The notes under the pieces are model-generated. The model was not told the DNA's origin and made no database searches. It saw only the letters and a list, made by a program, of their open reading frames with translations. A program made the position numbers and the translations under genes. From Desulfobaccales bacterium (lineage in GTDB: Bacteria > Desulfobacterota > Desulfobaccia > Desulfobaccales > 0-14-0-80-60-11), in contig JBAZPO010000018.1 in the NCBI GenBank assembly GCA_041648175.1, forward strand, positions 1-64,000: a stretch of 64,000 bases of DNA. Reading direction: 5' to 3'. How positions within the stretch are numbered: position 1 is the stretch's first letter; each line of letters starts with the position of its first letter. This document shows positions 53,953 through 61,348 of this stretch, in pieces.

Positions 53953-55092
53953 ATGGTGAAGTTGAGCAGAATCTTAATAGTAGCGGGTTTGGCTATTACC
54001 CTATTAACTGCCGGACTGGCCTGGAGTGCGCCCGAGCCCATCAAGATCGGCACCGTGCTCCGTTTGTCCATCGGCGCTGAACATGGCACCCCCTCTCGCC
54101 GGGGCGTGGAGATGGCGGTGGCCGAATTCAATAAAGCCGGCGGCATCAATGGCCGGCCGGTGGAACTCATTGTGGAAGATGAGAAAGACTCCCCAGCCGC
54201 CGCGGTGAACGCGGTGCAAAAACTCATTAACGTCGACAAAGTGGTGGCCATTGTCGGCCCCATGACTTCCGGCGGCATGATGGCCGCCGGCAAAACCGCC
54301 AACGAGGCCAAGGTAGTGGAAATCAGCCCCACCGCCACCACCCCTAAGCTCAGCGGCTACGGTGATTACATTTACCGAGGCTGTTCCCGCATCGACAAGC
54401 AGGCCCAGGTCCTGTCCGATTACGTGGTGAAAAACTGGAAGCCCAAGACCGTGGCCATTTTTTTCTCCAATGAACCCTATGGCAAGGGGTGCGCCGACCT
54501 CTTCACCAAATTCTTTGAAAAGAACGGCATCAAGGTGGTGGCCACGGAGTCTTTCATGCGGGGGTCCCGGGATTTCAAGGCCCAGCTCACCAAGATCATG
54601 GCCACCAACCCCGATTTCTTGTTCATCCCGGGTTATACCCCGGAAACCGCCCCCGCCGCGGCCCAGGCCCGGCAGTTGGGTATGAAACAGAAGATCTTGG
54701 GAGTCTACGGGGATATGGACCCGGTTTACATACAATTGGCCGGACCAGGGGCCGAGGGCCATGTCATCGGGGGCGAGTATGACGAAAACTATGACACCCC
54801 CAAAAATAAGGCTTTTAAAAAGAATTACGAAGAGTTGGTGAAGAAAAACAATGATCCCTATAACATCATGTTCGCGGCCCTCCATTACGATGCCACTTCC
54901 ATGCTCCTGGATGGCATGAAGAAAGATGGGCCTACCGCTGACGGGATCAAAAAATTCTTAGACAACGTGAAGGACTATGACGGCGTTACCGGCAAGCTGT
55001 CGTTTAATAAAGAGCACGATGTGGTGCGGGCCGGGACGGAAGGGGTTTATATCCTGGAAGTCAAAGATGGCAAATACGTGATCGTGAAGTAA
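53953..55092 (+). CDS. Second Liv-type ABC substrate-binding protein
   Basis: 379 residues with a Sec signal peptide (ILIVAGLAITLLTAGLAWSA; not a lipoprotein). Mature domain begins PEPIKIGTVLRLSIGAEHG, then GIVGPMTSGG-like AIVGPMTSGGMMAAG, and KQKILGVYGDMDPVYI. It would supply a second ligand specificity to the same LivHMGF transporter. ATG 53953 has AAGGAGG eight bases upstream. A terminator follows its stop. Confidence 0.92.
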   Translation: MVKLSRILIVAGLAITLLTAGLAWSAPEPIKIGTVLRLSIGAEHGTPSRRGVEMAVAEFNKAGGINGRPVELIVEDEKDSPAAAVNAVQKLINVDKVVAIVGPMTSGGMMAAGKTANEAKVVEISPTATTPKLSGYGDYIYRGCSRIDKQAQVLSDYVVKNWKPKTVAIFFSNEPYGKGCADLFTKFFEKNGIKVVATESFMRGSRDFKAQLTKIMATNPDFLFIPGYTPETAPAAAQARQLGMKQKILGVYGDMDPVYIQLAGPGAEGHVIGGEYDENYDTPKNKAFKKNYEELVKKNNDPYNIMFAALHYDATSMLLDGMKKDGPTADGIKKFLDNVKDYDGVTGKLSFNKEHDVVRAGTEGVYILEVKDGKYVIVK

Positions 55093-55122
55093 TAACGGCG
55101 GTTCGTTATTTCTTGACAGGAA

Positions 55123-55158
55123 AGGCAGGGCGGGCGAACCCCCCCTGCCTCTATTTTT
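55123..55158 (+). terminator. Rho-independent terminator of the liv cluster
   Basis: AGGCAGGG stem with CCCTGCCT and a 12-base loop, followed by CTATTTTTG. It closes the plus-strand paaK-liv operon. Confidence 0.75.
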
Positions 55159-55244
55159 GCAGTTTAAACATCAAACAGGTCTTTGACCAAGACAGATGGC
55201 AAGAATATTAATCGGTTATTGCAGTTACCGAAAACAGAAAACGG

Positions 55245-55433
55245 CTATTTCTCCACCAGTAAAACCTTATGATTGATCAGATTGAGGCTGTGGATTTCGG
55301 CCTTCAAAATCTTCTGTTCGCCGAAAATATTGACTAACCTGACGTTGTCGCCATCGGGTTCGACGACGTCCACATCCTTCAAGATCAGTTCTTCCTGGCC
55401 GTTTTTCAACAGGTACGCGGTCGCTTCACACAT
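55245..55433 (-). CDS. CooT-like nickel-binding protein
   Basis: 62 residues beginning MCEATAYLLKNGQEELILKD, with the conserved Met-Cys start, and strand pattern (VDVVEPDGDNVRLVN, ILKAEIHSLNL) of the CooT family. CooT binds Ni(II) through its N-terminal Cys and assists nickel insertion into carbon monoxide dehydrogenase. It overlaps the DUF3842 gene by eight bases. A CODH/ACS partner is not in this window, though MetV is. Confidence 0.85.
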   Translation of the reverse strand: MCEATAYLLKNGQEELILKDVDVVEPDGDNVRLVNIFGEQKILKAEIHSLNLINHKVLLVEK

Positions 55434-55845
55434 GGTCGATGATCTCCTTTAACTTCTCACTTACGATCTTGTCCACCAGGTGGGGAAGAGGCTCGGGCAT
55501 CAGGCCGACGATCTCCACCGCTTCCTGGGTAAGGGGCAATAAAATCTTCCGGGCCGGGGCCGAGGCAATGGCTTCGGCGATTTTGGGGGTCACTTCCCCC
55601 ATCATAGCGTTGGCCAGCACAATGGAGAGGCAACCCAGAATCACGTCGGCCCCGGCCACTGTCCGGACAATGGCGTTTTCGCCGCTGGCGCCCCGGTTGG
55701 CCCTGGCCTTCATCATTTGGGCGGTGGCCACGGCGTTGGTCCCCAGCGCGATGACTTCGTGCTCCTCCCGGTATACCTCTTTCAGGCGTTTAATCAGCGC
55801 GGCGCCGATGCCGCCTCCCTGCCCGTCGATGACGCAGATGCGCAC
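55426..55845 (-). CDS. DUF3842 family protein
   Basis: 139 residues: RICVIDGQGGGIGAALIKRL Rossmann-like start, then EVIALGTNAVATAQMMKA and GADVILGCLSIVLANAMMGE. The family is conserved in anaerobes and has no established function. GTG start with AAGGA eight bases upstream. Overlap with cooT suggests a linked function, possibly nickel or cofactor handling; that is inference. Confidence 0.85.
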   Translation of the reverse strand: MRICVIDGQGGGIGAALIKRLKEVYREEHEVIALGTNAVATAQMMKARANRGASGENAIVRTVAGADVILGCLSIVLANAMMGEVTPKIAEAIASAPARKILLPLTQEAVEIVGLMPEPLPHLVDKIVSEKLKEIIDHV

Positions 55846-55856
55846 GTTATTCGTCC

Positions 55857-56342
55857 TTATTCCAAGCCGAATTTTTCTCTGAGACGGTGAAACACGATTT
55901 CCGGCACCATGCCTTCGATATTCCCGCCATGCACCGCGGCTTCCTTAAGGATGCTGGAACTTAAGAAGACCCAGCGCAGGCCGGTCATGAGAAATACCGT
56001 TTCAATTTCGGGCTCCAGCCGGCGGTTCATCATGGCCAGTTGAAACTCGTATTCGAAATCGGTGACTGCCCTGAGGCCCCGCAGGATGGCCCTGGCTTTC
56101 TGACCCCGGGCGTAATTGACCAACAGGCCGTCAAAGGTATCAATGGAGACCATGGGGTAATCCGCCAGGGATATTCGGATCATTTCCATGCGCTCCTCGA
56201 TGGTGAAGAGGGACTTTTTAAAGGCGTTGGTGGCCACGGCCACGATGATCCGGTCAAAGACCTTTAAAGCCCGCTGGATGAGGTCCAGATGGCCATTGGT
56301 AATAGGATCGAATGAGCCGGGATAGACTGCGATATCGGGCAT
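55857..56342 (-). CDS. coaD: Phosphopantetheine adenylyltransferase
   Basis: 161 residues; fourth step of CoA synthesis. YPGSFDPITNGHLDLI nucleotide-binding motif, RGLRAVTDFEYEFQLAMMNR, and the late FLSSSILKEAAVHGG block. It starts three bases after the rsmD stop, forming a common rsmD-coaD pair. Confidence 0.96.
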   Translation of the reverse strand: MPDIAVYPGSFDPITNGHLDLIQRALKVFDRIIVAVATNAFKKSLFTIEERMEMIRISLADYPMVSIDTFDGLLVNYARGQKARAILRGLRAVTDFEYEFQLAMMNRRLEPEIETVFLMTGLRWVFLSSSILKEAAVHGGNIEGMVPEIVFHRLREKFGLE

Positions 56343-56345
56343 CAG

Positions 56346-56918
56346 TTACTCATGCTCCTGTTGGGCTGATTCTTCCAGCAGATAGAAAGCCACCTGGGTA
56401 TCGCCGTAGCGCCGCACTTCTGTGCGCCTCAGACGACCGCTCTCTTCCGGCAGGGTGTCCCTCCGGCTGTGCTCCACCACGACGGAGGCCTCGGTTGAGA
56501 GCAGATTAAGTTCGGCCAGGGCGTCCAAAGCCGCCGGAGCCTTGCCGCCGCCGTAGGGCGGGTCCAGGAAGACCAGGCCGAAGCGGTCACCTTGAGCCGC
56601 CAATTTTTTTAAGGCTGTGGTCACCGGCAGGGGCCAGACCCTGGTTTGTCCTGGCAATCCCAAATCTTCCAGATTGCGGCGCAACGCCTTGACGGCCTCG
56701 GGGTGATCCTCCACAAATACCGCAGCAGAGGCTCCCCGGCTCATGGCCTCGATCCCCAGGGCGCCGGTGCCGGCAAACAGGTCCAGCACCCTCACGCCGA
56801 CAACCGCAGGCCCCAGGATATTGAACACCGCCTCCCGGACTTTGGCGGACGTGGGCCGGGTCCTGCCTTTTACCGGGGCCAGCCGGCGGCCTTTGAATAC
56901 GCCGGCGATGATGCGCAT
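56346..56918 (-). CDS. rsmD: 16S rRNA (guanine(966)-N(2))-methyltransferase
   Basis: 190 residues. RIIAGVFKGRRLAPVKGRTR start, SAM motif DLFAGTGALGIEAMSRGA and catalytic FLDPPYGG. It methylates G966 of 16S rRNA. AAGGAG precedes the ATG. A heptamer array lies just upstream of it. Confidence 0.95.
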   Translation of the reverse strand: MRIIAGVFKGRRLAPVKGRTRPTSAKVREAVFNILGPAVVGVRVLDLFAGTGALGIEAMSRGASAAVFVEDHPEAVKALRRNLEDLGLPGQTRVWPLPVTTALKKLAAQGDRFGLVFLDPPYGGGKAPAALDALAELNLLSTEASVVVEHSRRDTLPEESGRLRRTEVRRYGDTQVAFYLLEESAQQEHE

Positions 56919-56934
56919 TGATGCTCCTTCGGAG

Positions 56935-56969
56935 CAGTCAGGTTTCAGGTTTCAGGTGCCAGGTTTCAG
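56935..56969. repeat. Period-7 heptamer array upstream of rsmD
   Basis: CAGTCAG, GTTTCAG, GTTTCAG, GTGCCAG, GTTTCAG: five units. The GTTTCAG unit also occurs in the array after RNase J. Confidence 0.8.
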
Positions 56970-57005
56970 AATTTAGAATGAGCTGAATCAGGTTTATCTT
57001 TACTA

Positions 57006-57033
57006 ACACCTGGAACCTGACACCTGAAACCTG
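57006..57033. repeat. Inverted heptamer array touching the asd stop
   Basis: ACACCTG, GAACCTG, ACACCTG, AAACCTG, immediately before the asd stop codon (57034-57036, minus strand). Reverse-complementary to the 56935 array. Confidence 0.8.
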
Positions 57034-58059
57034 CTACTTCCTCAAATAATCCCGAATCAAAATCTCGGCTATCTGCACCGCGTTGGTGGCAGCGCCCTTG
57101 CGCAGGTTGTCGGCGACCACCCAGAAGTTCAGACCATTGTCGATGGTGAAGTCTTCCCGGATGCGCCCCACCAGGGTGAGGTCTTGGCCCGCGGCGTCTA
57201 TAGGCATGGGGTACTTGTTGCGCAGCGGATCATCCACCACCTTCACCCCCGGCGCTTTGGCCAAAATATCCCTGGCTTCCGCAGGGGTAAGCTTGCTCGC
57301 GGTCTCGATATTCACCGCTTCCGAGTGCCCATAGAACACCGGCACCCTGACCGTGGTGGCCGTCACCGCGATGCTGTCATCCCCCATGATCTTCGTGGTC
57401 TCGTTGGCCATCTTCATTTCTTCCTTGGTGTAGCCGTTCTCCAGGAAAACGTCGATGTGGGGAAGACAGTTGAAAGCAATGCGGTGGGGATAGACCTTAG
57501 GCTTGGCATCCTGGCAGGTTATCAGGGCACGCACCTGCTCCGCCAACTCATCCACCGCCTTTTGGCCGGTGCCGGACACCGCCTGATAGGTGGATACTAC
57601 CACCCGTTTGATCTGAGCGGCATCGTGCAGGGGCTTCAACGCCACCACCATCTGGATGGTGGAGCAGTTGGGGTTGGCGATAATGCCGGTTTTGGTGTAG
57701 AGGCCGATATCCTGAGGATTGACCTCCGGGACCACCAGGGGGACGTCCGGGTCCATACGCCAGGCGCTGGAGTTGTCCACCACCACCGCGCCGGCCCGGG
57801 CGGCAATGGGGCCGTATTCCTTGCTGATGCTGCCTCCGGCGGAGAACAGGGCGATCTCCACGCCGGTAAAAGAATCTGCTGACAGCACTCGGACCGCAAT
57901 TTCCTTGCCTTTGAAAGACACAGCGCGGCCTACGGAGCGCTCCGACGCCAACGGAATCAGCTCGGCTACCGGGAAATTTCTCTCCTCCAAACAGGCCACC
58001 ATCTGCTGCCCCACCGCACCGGTGGCCCCTACTACCGCGACCTTATATGTGCCACTCAT
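57034..58059 (-). CDS. asd: Aspartate-semialdehyde dehydrogenase
   Basis: 341 residues. NADP motif VAVVGATGAVGQQM, active-site Cys in GIIANPNCSTIQMV and late RVPVFYGHSEAVNIE. It reduces aspartyl phosphate to the semialdehyde for Lys/Met/Thr synthesis. ATG 58059 gives the usual N-terminus; an upstream ATG at 58083 is less likely. It stands downstream of leuB across a repeat. Confidence 0.95.
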   Translation of the reverse strand: MSGTYKVAVVGATGAVGQQMVACLEERNFPVAELIPLASERSVGRAVSFKGKEIAVRVLSADSFTGVEIALFSAGGSISKEYGPIAARAGAVVVDNSSAWRMDPDVPLVVPEVNPQDIGLYTKTGIIANPNCSTIQMVVALKPLHDAAQIKRVVVSTYQAVSGTGQKAVDELAEQVRALITCQDAKPKVYPHRIAFNCLPHIDVFLENGYTKEEMKMANETTKIMGDDSIAVTATTVRVPVFYGHSEAVNIETASKLTPAEARDILAKAPGVKVVDDPLRNKYPMPIDAAGQDLTLVGRIREDFTIDNGLNFWVVADNLRKGAATNAVQIAEILIRDYLRK

Positions 58060-58084
58060 AACTAGTAAGTCTCCTGGTATCATA

Positions 58085-58115
58085 AGCTGTCAGCTATTAG
58101 CTTTCAGCTATCAGC
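58085..58115. repeat. Period-7 heptamer array upstream of asd
   Basis: CTGTCAG, CTATTAG, CTTTCAG, CTATCAG in tandem, about 26 bases upstream of the asd start. Confidence 0.7.
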
Positions 58116-58294
58116 AAAGGTTCCCTGTCATCCTTAACGAATTGAAGGATCTCCCATTTTTAAAATAAGAGATTCTGCGCTACGCTCAGAATGACATCTT
58201 TTTGCAACTCGCTTTTTTAAAACAGTAATTATAGGGCGTGCCGTGCACGCCGATTTCTGGCGGCCACGGGCCGCCCTATAGTTAAGTAATTCAA

Positions 58295-59365
58295 TTATCC
58301 TATCAACTCCACCGCGTACTTGGCCACCTTATCGCCAACCTGGCTGGTGGATAGGCCCATCTTGCCCGCGGCCATGCTCTGCATGTCGTTGGCCGCGGTC
58401 TTCTTGATGGCGGCTTCAACCGCGGCTGCGGCCTTGCTTTCACCCAGTTGCTCCAACATCAGTTGGGCCGCACCGATGGCGGCCAGCGGGTTGACCACAT
58501 TAAGGCCGGTATACTTGGGGGCGGAGCCGCCGATAGGTTCGAACATGGAGACCCCTTCGGGGTTGATGTTGCCCCCCGCGGCCACGCCCATGCCGCCCTG
58601 GATCATCGCTCCCAGGTCGGTGATGATGTCGCCGAACAGATTATCCGTCACCACCACGTCGAACCATTCGGGATTTTTGACAAACCACATGCAGGTGGCG
58701 TCCACGTGGGCGTAATCGGTGGTCACGTCCGGATACTGGGGCGCCATGGCCTCAAAGGCCCTAAACCACAGGTTGGAGGCAAAGGTGAGCACGTTGGTCT
58801 TGGCCACCAGGGTCAGCTTCTTGGCCCGGTTGCGTTTCCGGGTCAACTCAAAGGCGAATTTCAGGCAGCGGTCCACCCCTTTCCGGGTGTTGATGGACTC
58901 CTGGACGGCGACCTCATCCGGGGTGCCGTATTTCAGGAATCCTCCGGCTCCGGCGTACAGGCCTTCGGTGTTCTCCCGGACCACTGCGAAATCGATGTCC
59001 TCGGGGCCCTTGTCCTTCAAGGGCGTCTCCACCCCCGGGTAAAGCACCACGGGCCTGAGGTTGATGTACTGGTCCAGTTCGAAGCGGGCCTTAAGCAAGA
59101 TGCCTTTCTCCAGGATGCCGGGCGCCACATCCGGGTGACCGATGGCCCCCAGATAAATTACCGGGAATTGCCGCAACTCGGCGATCACCGAATCCGGCAG
59201 GGTCTCGCCGGTGCGCTTGTAGCGCTCGCCGCCCAGGTCATAATAGGTATAGTCGAATTTGATGCCCGCGGGACCAGCCACGGCATTGAGCACCTTAATG
59301 CCTTCGGCCACCACTTCCGGGCCGGTGCCGTCCCCCGGAATGACCGCGATCTTATATGAACTCAT
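58295..59365 (-). CDS. leuB: 3-Isopropylmalate dehydrogenase
   Basis: 356 residues. AVIPGDGTGPEVVAEGIKVL, RENTEGLYAGAGG, KTNVLTFASNLWF, and the Mg/NAD motif NLFGDIITDLGAM with PIGGSAPKYTG. The oxidative decarboxylation of isopropylmalate in leucine synthesis is most likely; the family also includes isocitrate and homoisocitrate enzymes. ATG overlaps the leuD stop (ATGA). Confidence 0.9.
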   Translation of the reverse strand: MSSYKIAVIPGDGTGPEVVAEGIKVLNAVAGPAGIKFDYTYYDLGGERYKRTGETLPDSVIAELRQFPVIYLGAIGHPDVAPGILEKGILLKARFELDQYINLRPVVLYPGVETPLKDKGPEDIDFAVVRENTEGLYAGAGGFLKYGTPDEVAVQESINTRKGVDRCLKFAFELTRKRNRAKKLTLVAKTNVLTFASNLWFRAFEAMAPQYPDVTTDYAHVDATCMWFVKNPEWFDVVVTDNLFGDIITDLGAMIQGGMGVAAGGNINPEGVSMFEPIGGSAPKYTGLNVVNPLAAIGAAQLMLEQLGESKAAAAVEAAIKKTAANDMQSMAAGKMGLSTSQVGDKVAKYAVELIG

Positions 59366-59865
59366 GCTGATTTCGCCTCCAGATGCTTTTTAACAAAGGC
59401 CATGAGGCCACCAGCCGCCAGCAATTGTTGCATGAACGGCGGAATGGGTTGACTGCTGTATTTCTTGCCTGTGGCGAGATCGGTGATGACCCCGCTATCC
59501 ATATCTACGCTGATCTCCTGGCCGTTTTTGAGGGCAGCCGCGGCCTCCGGAGACTCAAAAATCGCCAGCCCCATATTGAAGGCATTGCGATAAAAGATCC
59601 GGGCAAAGCTTCCGGCAATCACGCCGGAGATCCCCGCGGCCTTAAGCGCAATGGGGGCGTGCTCCCGGGAGGAGCCGCAGCCAAAATTCTTGCCGGCCAC
59701 GATAAAATCCCCCGGGTTCATCTTGTTGACAAACTCCGGGTCCGCGTCCTCCATGGCATGTTTGGCCAGTTCCATTGGGTCGGAGGTGTTGAGATACCGG
59801 GCCGGAATGATTTCATCGGTGTTGACGTCATCGCCGAACTTGTGCACTTTCCCTTTGAGTTCCAT
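59362..59865 (-). CDS. leuD: 3-Isopropylmalate dehydratase small subunit
   Basis: 167 residues, the short HACN/LeuD type. KVHKFGDDVNTDEIIPARYL, NFGCGSSREHAPIAL and SFARIFYRNAFNMGL are diagnostic. It needs a large subunit (LeuC), which is not in this window. GGGAAG precedes the ATG. It is divergent from the PrmA-like gene. Confidence 0.94.
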   Translation of the reverse strand: MELKGKVHKFGDDVNTDEIIPARYLNTSDPMELAKHAMEDADPEFVNKMNPGDFIVAGKNFGCGSSREHAPIALKAAGISGVIAGSFARIFYRNAFNMGLAIFESPEAAAALKNGQEISVDMDSGVITDLATGKKYSSQPIPPFMQQLLAAGGLMAFVKKHLEAKSA

Positions 59866-59903
59866 AAAGGGCTTCCCTTAATTTGGTTTTAATCTATCAA
59901 AAT

Positions 59904-60006
59904 AACCATAAAACGCGCCAAGAGGCAATGGCTTTTCGAAAAAACTTACGAAAAGTTCCCAAAAGCGATTTGGTTTTTTCTTGGCTGTCTTGGCGCCGTT
60001 ATGGTT
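59904..60006. repeat. Imperfect inverted repeat flanking the leuD-prmA gap
   Basis: AACCATAAAACGCGCCAAGA (59904-59923) and TCTTGGCGCCGTTATGGTT (59988-60006) are near reverse complements 64 bp apart. The right arm contains the ATG at 60001. GGCGCCAAG also appears at 40933 and 61275, so this may be another dispersed element. Confidence 0.5.
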
Positions 60007-60018
60007 AAATGTAAGACC

Positions 60019-60840
60019 ATGCCGCCGCCGGAAAAACTCTTCATCTATGAAATCGAGGGCCGGGTCTATCCGCCGGATGCCCTCACCGGGGAGGATTTTC
60101 TGGGGTGCTGGCGGGAGGGGGATTATACGTACCTCTTCTTTGGCAGTCCCAGAGAATCCCAGGTCAAAGCCTGGGTGGAGTCGCTGCTCGAGGCCCGTTA
60201 CTCCTCCGAGACCGAACTTAAATACTCCGATTGGGAGTCCGGCCAACCTCTACAGGCCGCGTCCATGGCCGGGTTTCATCTCTGTCCGGTGTGGGAGACT
60301 CCGGTGCCCGCGCCCGGTGAGATCGTCATCCGCATGGAGCCGGGTCTGGCCTTCGGCTCCGGCTATCACCCCACTACCCGCCGCTGCCTGGAACTGCTGC
60401 GCCGGGTCTATGACACCGATACTCCCCGGCAAGTCCTGGACCTGGGCACCGGCACCGGCATCCTGGCCCTGGCCGCTTTGGCCCTGGGAGCCGAAAAGGT
60501 TGTGGCGGTAGAGTACAACGAACTGGCGGTACGCACTGCGGCGAGAAACCTGAAGCACAATCAACGGGCCCCTGAGGTGCACCTCATCCAGGCCGATGCC
60601 CGCCATTTCGCCCACCTGCCCGCTGGCCTGGTCCTGGCCAACATCCACCTGGACGTGCTTCTGGACCTTCTGGATATCCCGGAATTTCTCAACAAAGACT
60701 GGTACATCTTCTCCGGCATCCTGGGTACGCAGCTCGAGGTGTTTCTGAAACGCCTGCGGGAGACTCCCCTCAGGGAAGTGGCGACCCTTGATGAAAATTT
60801 GTGGTTTACAGTGTTGGCCCGAGGCGGGAGACAGCTCTAA
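60019..60840 (+). CDS. Ribosomal protein L11 methyltransferase-like (PrmA family)
   Basis: 273 residues. Weak N-terminal domain, then MEPGLAFGSGYHPTTRRCLE, SAM motif VLDLGTGTGILALAALALGA and VLANIHLDVLLDL, where the usual ANIL is ANIH. It probably trimethylates L11 or a related substrate. ATG 60019 starts PPPEKLFIYE; ATG 60001 is in frame but lies inside an inverted repeat. Ends with a terminator. Confidence 0.82.
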   Translation: MPPPEKLFIYEIEGRVYPPDALTGEDFLGCWREGDYTYLFFGSPRESQVKAWVESLLEARYSSETELKYSDWESGQPLQAASMAGFHLCPVWETPVPAPGEIVIRMEPGLAFGSGYHPTTRRCLELLRRVYDTDTPRQVLDLGTGTGILALAALALGAEKVVAVEYNELAVRTAARNLKHNQRAPEVHLIQADARHFAHLPAGLVLANIHLDVLLDLLDIPEFLNKDWYIFSGILGTQLEVFLKRLRETPLREVATLDENLWFTVLARGGRQL

Positions 60841-60862
60841 TGCCGGTCCGTTATGACAAAAT

Positions 60863-60902
60863 AAGCCCCGGACGGCGTGCGGTCCGGGGCTTGTTTCGTT
60901 TT
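60863..60902 (+). terminator. Rho-independent terminator after prmA-like gene
   Basis: AAGCCCCGGAC-GGCGTGCG-GTCCGGGGCTT, 11-bp stem, then GTTTCGTTTT. Convergent small gene lies just downstream, so it may serve both strands. Confidence 0.85.
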
Positions 60903-60913
60903 AGCGGTCCAGC

Positions 60914-61123
60914 TTAATGACTTCCGGGAAAAAAGGTATTTCTGAGCCAGAATAAGAAGCCCAGAGCCACCACTCCGATGGCGATGCTCCAGCCGATGAG
61001 TTTCTTTTCCACCGGCAGCAGCGGCTCATATTCCATCTTCTGCAATTCATCGATCAGTTTAGCTTCCATCGGCGGTTCCACCACCGGCGCTTCTTCAGGC
61101 GGCAATTTGGATTCTTCCGTCAT
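60914..61123 (-). CDS. Small single-pass membrane protein
   Basis: 69 residues: acidic/Pro-rich N-terminus (EEAPVVEPPMEAKLIDELQ), one helix (WSIAIGVVALGFLFWL). A strong AAGGAGG lies six bases before the ATG, which supports translation. It is downstream of the YeiH-type gene on the same strand and might be an accessory subunit; no family recognised. Confidence 0.7.
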   Translation of the reverse strand: MTEESKLPPEEAPVVEPPMEAKLIDELQKMEYEPLLPVEKKLIGWSIAIGVVALGFLFWLRNTFFPGSH

Positions 61124-61281
61124 AACAACCTCCTTTGGCGGCTAGCCGGCCAGCGGCGGCTTTCAAGGGGAGAGGGGAATATAAGGGAAGAGCTTTTGGC
61201 AATCGCTACCACGATTTTGAATCCTCAGGGGCAAAGAGATGTCGGATATTGTTTCGTTATTAAAATACCCCTAAAGGCGCC

Positions 61282-61311
61282 AAGGCCCCGGATTTTTCTT
61301 TCCGGGGCCTT
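61282..61311 (-). terminator. Hairpin downstream of YeiH-type gene
   Basis: AAGGCCCCGG and CCGGGGCCTT with a ten-base loop. The minus-strand side lacks a clean T tract, so efficiency is uncertain. Confidence 0.55.
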
Positions 61312-61348
61312 GAGTCTGATTTAAGACCTGAAGCTCAGGGCTTGATTT

